Shown here piece after piece: positions 1 through 4,311 of a stretch of 5,899 nt of DNA. Position 1 is the stretch's first letter; every line of letters begins with the position of its first letter. A model generated the notes under the pieces. The model had not been told where the DNA came from, did no database searches, and saw only the letters and a program-made list of their open reading frames with translations. The stretch comes from Dehalococcoidales bacterium (GTDB lineage: Bacteria; Chloroflexota; Dehalococcoidia; Dehalococcoidales; UBA5627), in the NCBI GenBank assembly GCA_028706995.1, contig JAQTVR010000076.1, forward strand, positions 1 through 5,899, read 5' to 3'. A program made the translations under genes and the position numbers.

Positions 1-1
1 G

Positions 2-1339
2 ATTTACGGTGATGGAGTCGACATGCCTGCCGGTAGCTGGGGCGAGCTTAAAACCTTTGCCGAAGCCCCGTCGGGCGGTAATTATATTTATAAATGCGCT
101 TTTTTGGATAAAACTCATGTGTTTATGTGTTTCTATATCGAAAAGTTCGGCGGAAATGAAGCATATTCCCACCCCTTCTGCTCTCACACTTTAGCCGGCA
201 CCGGTTTTTCCGAAAATCTGTGGCGCGAACCGCAGCCTTTTAACCTAACATCTGAATGCGGACTGGCAATCGCCCATCATGGGAATTACTGCTGGCTATC
301 CGGCGCCAATGGCGTCTGGCGGGCTTCATTAATAGAACAGGGTTTAGACCTGACAGCAGATATTCTTTCACTAAAACAGGAAACCAATGGATTAGACGGC
401 AAGTTGACGGTTGAACTTGCAAATGACAATGCTAAATTTGCCTCGCTGCCTGCGCCGCTGAGTATCGGTTGCCGGCTAGACTTCAGCCCCGGTTATGTGA
501 CATCGCAGGGAAACGAAGTAAGTAACGGTCAATCTTTTGCACTTGAAGCGTATGAGTACACCAGTTCGGGCGGCACATCAAAACTGGTTATATATGCTGT
601 TAATTGTTTGCATAACATCAAGCGTTGGACCGCCAAACAGCAATTCCGCTGGAATAAGGATTCGAAGGATACCAGTGTCAAAGACATATTGGCTTTTATA
701 CTGGTAAGGGCAGGATTGAAATTGGAATTTATCTCAGAATCGGAAATTATTACAGGATTCTATCCCGATTTCAGCATAAACCCGGGGACAAGAGGCGATA
801 GCGTAATAAAAAAGCTGCTGTCATATGTACCCGACCTGTTATTCATAGAAGGCGATACCGCTTATCTGGTTAATCCCCTGGCAAATGACGCTCCGGTTCA
901 TTCGTATGCCACGCCACAAAATGCTGCTATACACCCTGTTATCGAAGGCAGTTACAGGACCGGAACGCCTGATTATAACCATATCCAGGTCGGGGGATTC
1001 GATTGCGCTAACCTGCAATCTATCACTACTCATAGTTTCGACTGGGAGGAGATAGGAAATGTTTATGAACGATATTCCCGTATTGAAGATGTAAATATAA
1101 ATTCGATTAGCATCGGACAAGCCAGAGGGAAAGCAGTCTTAATAAAATACGAGATGGAGTCTTCAAACGGATATATTAAAATACCTGTTAACTGCGGACA
1201 ACAGGTATATGACGTCATAGATATTACCGATATCCGTGCGGGATTGAGCTCACAAAAGAGACGAATACTCGGCTTTAATCTGTTTTACAACCCTTCCCGC
1301 GGACAATATATCCAGAACCTGATACTCGGGATGCCTTAA
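2..1339 (+). CDS. Large phage-tail/baseplate-hub-like protein, 5' end outside the window
   Basis: The frame is open to the left edge: the residues before the first in-window ATG (23) read IYGDGVD without a stop and with protein-like composition. This is therefore the 3' part (445 residues) of a longer gene, and ATG-23 is probably internal. Counting from that ATG, residues 1-101 are rich in short aromatic/glycine beta stretches (HHGNYCWLSGANGVW near 85-99) that resemble a last beta-propeller blade. About 105-290 looks like a baseplate-hub/late-control-type domain: LDLTADILSLKQE, then LTVELANDNAKF, a segment ending NCLHNIKRW, and SVKDILAFILVRAGL (218-232), a helix like those in tail-hub proteins that build a four-domain ring. 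The rest (290-438) is mixed beta, without signal peptide or membrane segment. It ends 21 nt before the OB-fold gene, which supports a tail-structure role. What I see is the domain texture and context; hub identity is inference. It could also be an unrelated cell-surface protein. Confidence 0.6.
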   Translation: MYGDGVDMPAGSWGELKTFAEAPSGGNYIYKCAFLDKTHVFMCFYIEKFGGNEAYSHPFCSHTLAGTGFSENLWREPQPFNLTSECGLAIAHHGNYCWLSGANGVWRASLIEQGLDLTADILSLKQETNGLDGKLTVELANDNAKFASLPAPLSIGCRLDFSPGYVTSQGNEVSNGQSFALEAYEYTSSGGTSKLVIYAVNCLHNIKRWTAKQQFRWNKDSKDTSVKDILAFILVRAGLKLEFISESEIITGFYPDFSINPGTRGDSVIKKLLSYVPDLLFIEGDTAYLVNPLANDAPVHSYATPQNAAIHPVIEGSYRTGTPDYNHIQVGGFDCANLQSITTHSFDWEEIGNVYERYSRIEDVNINSISIGQARGKAVLIKYEMESSNGYIKIPVNCGQQVYDVIDITDIRAGLSSQKRRILGFNLFYNPSRGQYIQNLILGMP

Positions 1340-1350
1340 TAACTTAACTA

Positions 1351-1355
1351 AGGAG
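1351..1355 (+). promoter_or_regulatory. Ribosome binding site for the 70-codon OB-fold-like gene
   Basis: AGGAG (within CTAAGGAG) lies 5 nt before the ATG at 1361. It fixes the start of the small gene and shows that it is translated independently of the upstream gene, whose stop is at 1337-1339. Confidence 0.8.
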
Positions 1356-1360
1356 TTTTT

Positions 1361-1573
1361 ATGAAATTAGAAAAAGCCGTTATAAAGAGTTTTAATTCCA
1401 CCGACTATACAGCTACCGTACAGCTTGAAGGAAGTCAAAAGGCTTACTTAGATGATATTGCCGTCGCCAGAAATATTTCATCTGCCGAAATGACTGCCGG
1501 GCGATATGCCGTTATCCTCTTTTTCGATGAGTACAATTCACATGAAGCGGTGATAATAGCTGTTTATGAGTAG
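1361..1573 (+). CDS. Small OB-fold-like protein, probable tail/baseplate component
   Basis: This complete 70-residue protein has a clear ribosome binding site and stops at TAG (1571-1573). The chain alternates short beta strands with turns: a start KAVIKSFN, then DYTATVQLEG, AYLDDIAVARNIS, a MTAGRYAVILFF strand and a closing HEAVIIAVYE. That is the pattern of a five-stranded OB-type barrel such as the N-terminal domain of baseplate spike/gpV-like proteins: a strand rule 'value of a path', a 'pleasant' loop before VARN, and a hydrophobic closing strand. There is no signal peptide, membrane helix or cysteine. Its position directly after the hub-like gene suggests that the two products act together in a tail or tail-like particle. 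The fold call comes from pattern recognition only. A generic small beta-barrel protein of unknown function is the alternative. There is no terminator-like hairpin after it before the rpsU promoter. Confidence 0.65.
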   Translation: MKLEKAVIKSFNSTDYTATVQLEGSQKAYLDDIAVARNISSAEMTAGRYAVILFFDEYNSHEAVIIAVYE

Positions 1574-1633
1574 ATGACTGAGTATTTATAAAAAAGTAAT
1601 TTAATAAAGAGAAAAGCATAGCTTCAATCTTCC

Positions 1634-1663
1634 TTGACACTTATACCTGTTCTACCTTAAAAT
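1634..1663 (+). promoter_or_regulatory. Sigma-70-type promoter of the rpsU-yqeY operon
   Basis: A perfect -35 hexamer TTGACA (1634-1639) is followed after 18 nt by TAAAAT (1658-1663, five of six matches to TATAAT). Transcription would start near 1670, leaving a leader of about 70 nt before the GTG start of rpsU. The 167-nt gap between the OB-fold-like gene and rpsU holds this promoter, the leader hairpins and the ribosome binding site, and nothing else that I can support. Confidence 0.75.
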
Positions 1664-1670
1664 GATATGT

Positions 1671-1708
1671 TCTTTGCAGGTTCAACAAAGACATGTAGTT
1701 GTTTCTAC
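1671..1708 (+). promoter_or_regulatory. Two small tandem hairpins in the rpsU leader
   Basis: TCTTTG (1671-1676) pairs with CAAAGA (1686-1691) across a 9-nt loop. GTAG (1695-1698) then pairs with CTAC (1705-1708) across a 6-nt loop. Both lie between the predicted transcription start and the Shine-Dalgarno sequence. They could stabilise the mRNA or serve as a binding site for autoregulation by a ribosomal protein. Both stems are short and could be chance. Confidence 0.3.
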
Positions 1709-1723
1709 GAGAACTCAGAACAC

Positions 1724-1731
1724 AAAGGAGG
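1724..1731 (+). promoter_or_regulatory. Ribosome binding site that decides the rpsU start
   Basis: AAAGGAGG is nearly a full match to the anti-Shine-Dalgarno sequence. Its end is 9 nt before GTG-1741 but only 3 nt before ATG-1735, and it lies inside the frame if a TTG at 1699 were used. This favours GTG-1741 as the true start. Confidence 0.8.
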
Positions 1732-1740
1732 CTGATGCTT

Positions 1741-1941
1741 GTGGCCACAGTCATGAAGGCCAATGACGGAGAAAGCTTCGACAGTATGCTAAAGCGGTTC
1801 AACAGAAAGGTCCAGCAGGACGGAATTCTGTCTGAAGTACGCAGGAGAGGGCGATATCAGAAACCCTTGACCAGGCGTGCACGTAAAGTTGCAGCTAGCA
1901 GACGTCAAGCGACCAAAGCTGCCAGAGCGACTAAGAGGTAA
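1741..1941 (+). CDS. rpsU: 30S ribosomal protein S21
   Basis: S21 is a small-subunit protein that binds near the 3' end of 16S rRNA and helps initiation on mRNA. The protein (66 residues from GTG) begins MATVMKANDGESFDSMLKRF and continues with NRKVQQDGILSEVRRRGRY, the family signature of an acidic/ESF segment, a basic helix and the VRRR motif. The C-terminal third is an Arg/Lys/Ala-rich tail (RRARKVAASRRQATKAARATKR is its core; about 27 residues after the VRRR region), longer than in minimal S21 forms. The frame stays open upstream to a TTG at 1699, but the strong Shine-Dalgarno is placed for GTG-1741, and the resulting N-terminus aligns with the typical M-A-x-V start of S21. It is the first gene of an operon with yqeY, driven by the promoter at 1634-1663. 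Confidence 0.93.
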   Translation: MATVMKANDGESFDSMLKRFNRKVQQDGILSEVRRRGRYQKPLTRRARKVAASRRQATKAARATKR

Positions 1942-1964
1942 CCGGGTAAACTTAAGGTAGGAAG

Positions 1965-2417
1965 ATGGAATCGGCTATTAAACAAAAACTTAGCGATGAC
2001 CTGAAACAAGCGCTCAGAAGCGGCGATAAGCTAGGGTGTTCTGTTCTTCGTATGCTCTTATCGTCTATCCATTATGCTGAAATCGCAAAACTGGCGTCCC
2101 TGGATGAAACCGAAATTATCGGTATTATCGCCAAGGATGCCAGGCAGCATAGAGAAAGTATTCTTGCCTTTAAACAAGGCAACCGGCAGGACCTGGTGGA
2201 TAAGGAAACAGCAGAACTGGCTGTTATTGAAAAATATCTGCCGGAACAAATCAGCCGCGAGGATGTTGTAGCTGCTGCCTGCAAGGTTATTGCCGAGGTC
2301 GGCGCCCAGGGACCGCGCGATAAAGGCAAGGTCATGGGAAAACTTATCCCGCAACTGAAGGGGAAAGCCGAAGGGCAAATAATCAACGAAGTAGTGAATG
2401 AGCTTCTCGGACAATAA
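1965..2417 (+). CDS. yqeY: YqeY/GatB-C-terminal-like domain protein
   Basis: This complete 150-residue protein is of the usual length for the YqeY family, a helical protein related to the C-terminal tRNA-binding domain of the GatB subunit of the glutamyl/aspartyl-tRNA amidotransferase. Family landmarks are visible: LRMLLSSIHYAEI (28-40), DARQHRESILAFKQGNR (58-74), the acidic run DKETAELAVIEKYLPEQ (79-95), and the C-terminal GPRDKGKVMGKLIPQLKGKA (116-135, with Gly/Lys-rich turns) followed by the last helix. It is cytoplasmic, with no signal or membrane segment. The molecular role is not established; a tRNA-related function is inferred from homology. It starts 23 nt after rpsU with a purine-rich site (AAGGTAGGAAG, 1954-1964) before ATG, and ends just before a terminator, so the two form a compact operon. 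This gene order is common in bacteria. Confidence 0.93.
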   Translation: MESAIKQKLSDDLKQALRSGDKLGCSVLRMLLSSIHYAEIAKLASLDETEIIGIIAKDARQHRESILAFKQGNRQDLVDKETAELAVIEKYLPEQISREDVVAAACKVIAEVGAQGPRDKGKVMGKLIPQLKGKAEGQIINEVVNELLGQ

Positions 2418-2437
2418 TTTAAAAAACTGGATTAATT

Positions 2438-2467
2438 AAAAAGAGGGTGTAAAAACCCTCTTTTTTT
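2438..2467. terminator. Strong intrinsic terminator, usable from both strands
   Basis: AAGAGGGT (2441-2448) pairs with ACCCTCTT (2455-2462) across a 6-nt loop. The stem can be extended by three A-T pairs (2438-2440 with 2463-2465). A run of seven T (2461-2467) follows on the plus strand, 21 nt after the yqeY stop. On the minus strand the same hairpin is followed by a T run from the A-rich 2438-2442 stretch, so it can also end transcription of the small minus-strand gene at 2494-2631. Confidence 0.9.
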
Positions 2468-2493
2468 ATCTTCTTGACAGCAAACCTGCCTAT

Positions 2494-2631
2494 TTATACC
2501 TCATAAGTAGTCATAAGGTAGTATATGTAGGCGAAAAAGAGGCTTACGAGCCAGATAGCATTAATCCCGGTATGTAACCAATCACCAAAATTATCGTACA
2601 CCTGATTGGGATTGTTTCTATCGACTCTCAT
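2494..2631 (-). CDS. Small single-pass membrane protein, 45 residues
   Basis: On the minus strand, ATG (2631-2629) to TAA (2496-2494) encodes 45 residues. The N-terminal half is polar (MRVDRNNPNQVYDNFGDWLH) and is followed by one strongly hydrophobic, aromatic-rich helix at about 23-40 (INAIWLVSLFFAYIYYLM) and a short TTYEV tail. A good Shine-Dalgarno (AGAGGA, plus positions 2638-2643) sits 6 nt before the start. A candidate promoter lies just upstream (2671-2697), and the yqeY terminator closes the unit downstream. Charge distribution (arginines near the N-terminus) suggests the N-terminus is cytoplasmic. I do not recognise a family and assign no function; candidates include a regulator or accessory subunit of a membrane complex. 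Support is the combination of ribosome binding site, membrane helix, promoter and terminator, without any homology. Confidence 0.6.
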   Translation of the reverse strand: MRVDRNNPNQVYDNFGDWLHTGINAIWLVSLFFAYIYYLMTTYEV

Positions 2632-2637
2632 TATACG

Positions 2638-2643
2638 TCCTCT
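2638..2643 (-). promoter_or_regulatory. Ribosome binding site of the small membrane protein
   Basis: On the minus strand this reads AGAGGA, 6 nt before ATG at 2631. Its quality and spacing are the main reason to treat the 45-codon frame as a gene. Confidence 0.6.
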
Positions 2644-2651
2644 ATATCAAG

Positions 2652-2676
2652 TATAATATATTTACTTTATATTATA
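2652..2676. repeat. AT-rich 9-bp inverted repeat over the small-gene promoter
   Basis: TATAATATA (2652-2660) and its exact complement TATATTATA (2668-2676) flank a 7-nt spacer. The right arm contains the predicted minus-strand -10 hexamer (2671-2676). It could be an operator-like element, or simply the result of AT-rich composition with two overlapping -10-like sequences. Confidence 0.4.
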
Positions 2677-2697
2677 GCGTTTTTATAAAACGGTCAA
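2671..2697 (-). promoter_or_regulatory. Candidate promoter for the small membrane protein
   Basis: On the minus strand TTGACC (plus 2692-2697) is followed after 15 nt by a perfect TATAAT (plus 2671-2676). The spacer is shorter than the preferred 17 nt, so strength is uncertain. The start would fall near 2664, about 33 nt before the ATG at 2631. It lies in the 75-nt gap after the radical SAM gene, so the small gene might also be read through from that operon. Confidence 0.5.
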
Positions 2698-2706
2698 AAA
2701 GTATTT

Positions 2707-4293
2707 TTAATATTCAGAGCTTACTAACAATGCCCTATCCAATTCGTTTATAAGTCTCTCCCTAGGCATTCCCATATCCAGCATTTCCCAGGGGAGGGCT
2801 TCATTAACATCCCATCTTTCAAGAATATAATGGTCGATATTTATTTGATTATCAGCCATTACCCTTCGCCACTCTGCCAGTGATATACCTTTCATATTTG
2901 CCAGCAGTTCGGCAATCCGGATATCCCCTCGCGAGAGAACTCCTTGAACCTGGCTCCAGGCAACGCTCTCGTTCTTTACCTGGATTCCCAGTGGAGACAG
3001 CCTCCTCTTAAGCATAGATAAGCGGCGGTTCAGTGTTTTTTCATCCGCCATCGGCAGCCACTGGAAAGGCGTCCCCGCCTTGGGAATGAAAGGGGCTACA
3101 TTTATATCTATGCGGCACCCCCTCTTCTTTTTATTTAGAATCTCGAGGCATTTAACAGCAAGTATTACGATTTCTTCTATATCCTCATCCGTTTCCGTCG
3201 GCAGCCCTATCATAAAATACAATTTAAGTGTCTTTACCGGCTGCTCAGCCACCTTATTGACCGCTTTAATTATGTCATCTTCATCGATACGTTTGTTGAT
3301 TAACTGACGCAACCTTTGTGACCCTGCTTCCGGCGCCAGGGTTATGGTCTGGGCGCCGCCGGTAACGATCGCTTTTAATACTGTATCTAAAAGCGGCTTG
3401 ATACGCATCGAGCTAATAGAAAGCCCCACCCCCATCCGGCTTATCCCGGTCAGAATTTCTTCTATCTGCGGATGGTCGGAGACTACCGCCCCCACCAGTC
3501 CTATCCTCTTCCGGAATTCAAGACCTTTTTTTGCCTGTGCAATAATGCTTTCCATCGAGTGAAAACGTATGGGACAAAAGGTGCTGCCAACCATGCAGAA
3601 ACGGCAACCCCAGTTGCACCCGCGCTCCACCTCGATCAGAAATAAATCACCAAGCTCGGTATCCGGCGTAAGCACGGTGGAACTAACAGGGAAATCATCC
3701 AGGTTAGCTATCCACTGACGTTTTATTTTACCACCGTTGTAATACTTCGGAACATATAAACCCGGTAACTTTGCCAGTTCTTCGAGTTTTTCTTCCCTCG
3801 TATAATCTTTATTGGATAGGATAGACAGCACAGGCGGGATTATCGTTTCGCCTTCGCCGATGCACATGCAATCGAAAAATGGTGATAGAGGCACCGGGTT
3901 GGCAGTAATACAAGGGCCACCTGCAATCACTATCGGATGATCTCCGTTACGATCTCCTGCATAGAGGGGAATACCGCTATCCCTTATTAGATTGACGACA
4001 TTAAAATAATCCAGTTCATAGGAGATAGAAAAAGCCAGGACGGAAAACTCGGAAATCCCGCGTAGGGATTCTATGCTGAGGGCTTCAAAACTGATAAAAA
4101 CACGCTCGCAGACTATAGTGTTGTAACCGTTCAACAGCTTGTAGATTGCCTGGATTCCCAGGTTGGACATGCCGATGTAATACGAATTGGGATATATAAG
4201 AGCAATGGGGAGTTTGCCTCCCCAATCCTTGATGATAGTTCCCTGTTCTCTTGAAACTAATTCCTTGCTCTCCCTGAATTTATCACGTCCCAT
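2707..4293 (-). CDS. B12-binding-like radical SAM protein of unknown substrate
   Basis: This complete 528-residue cytoplasmic enzyme belongs to the COG1032-type radical SAM proteins. Residues about 28-150 form a Rossmann-like cobalamin-binding-type region: ALIYPNSYYIGMSNLGIQ (31-48), FSVLAFSISYELDYFNVV (83-100), IVIAGGP (121-127) and CIGEGE (144-149). It lacks the DxHxxG motif of base-off/His-on B12 proteins, so any cobalamin would be bound without that histidine. The radical SAM core starts near 218; C226, C230 and C233 (CNWGCRFC) are the CxxxCxxC ligands of the 4Fe-4S cluster, with a further cysteine at 240. LAPEAGSQRLRQLINK (319-334) and IGLPTETDEDI (362-372) are family core motifs. The last 120 residues (helical, Arg/Trp rich) have no recognised domain. 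ATG-4293 has a weak site (ACGGAAA) and lies 18 nt after the nrdJ stop, so the two are probably cotranscribed. The reaction is unknown; methylation or RNA/peptide modification are possibilities. Confidence 0.88.
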   Translation of the reverse strand: MGRDKFRESKELVSREQGTIIKDWGGKLPIALIYPNSYYIGMSNLGIQAIYKLLNGYNTIVCERVFISFEALSIESLRGISEFSVLAFSISYELDYFNVVNLIRDSGIPLYAGDRNGDHPIVIAGGPCITANPVPLSPFFDCMCIGEGETIIPPVLSILSNKDYTREEKLEELAKLPGLYVPKYYNGGKIKRQWIANLDDFPVSSTVLTPDTELGDLFLIEVERGCNWGCRFCMVGSTFCPIRFHSMESIIAQAKKGLEFRKRIGLVGAVVSDHPQIEEILTGISRMGVGLSISSMRIKPLLDTVLKAIVTGGAQTITLAPEAGSQRLRQLINKRIDEDDIIKAVNKVAEQPVKTLKLYFMIGLPTETDEDIEEIVILAVKCLEILNKKKRGCRIDINVAPFIPKAGTPFQWLPMADEKTLNRRLSMLKRRLSPLGIQVKNESVAWSQVQGVLSRGDIRIAELLANMKGISLAEWRRVMADNQINIDHYILERWDVNEALPWEMLDMGMPRERLINELDRALLVSSEY

Positions 4294-4311
4294 AACTGTT
4301 TCCGTCAGCTT

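Noticed and set aside
839..1120. A 93-codon open frame on the minus strand inside the hub-like gene
   Set aside because: It lies wholly within a better-supported plus-strand gene, has no convincing ribosome binding site and encodes no recognisable domain; it is an antisense shadow.
1607..1635. Possible terminator after the OB-fold-like gene (AAGC-ATA-GCTT)
   Set aside because: The stem has four pairs and there is no T run after it. No credible terminator is seen between the tail-like genes and the rpsU promoter.
1574..1740. Possible prophage attachment site between the tail-like genes and rpsU
   Set aside because: There is no tRNA, no integrase and no second copy of any sequence within the window; an attachment site cannot be supported.
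2058..2414. Minus-strand frames of 104 and 118 codons opposite yqeY
   Set aside because: Both are antisense to a well-recognised YqeY family protein, and neither has its own promoter or ribosome binding site.
2501..2520. Near-direct repeat TCATAAG-TAG / TCATAAG-GTAG
   Set aside because: Only two short copies, located inside the coding end of the small membrane protein; no array, no mobile element ends, and probably chance.
2678..2692. Hairpin CGTTTT/AAAACG with a 3-nt loop just after the radical SAM gene
   Set aside because: The stem is only 6 bp, mostly A-T, and is not followed by a T run on the minus strand, so it is a poor terminator. It lies in the spacer of the candidate promoter.
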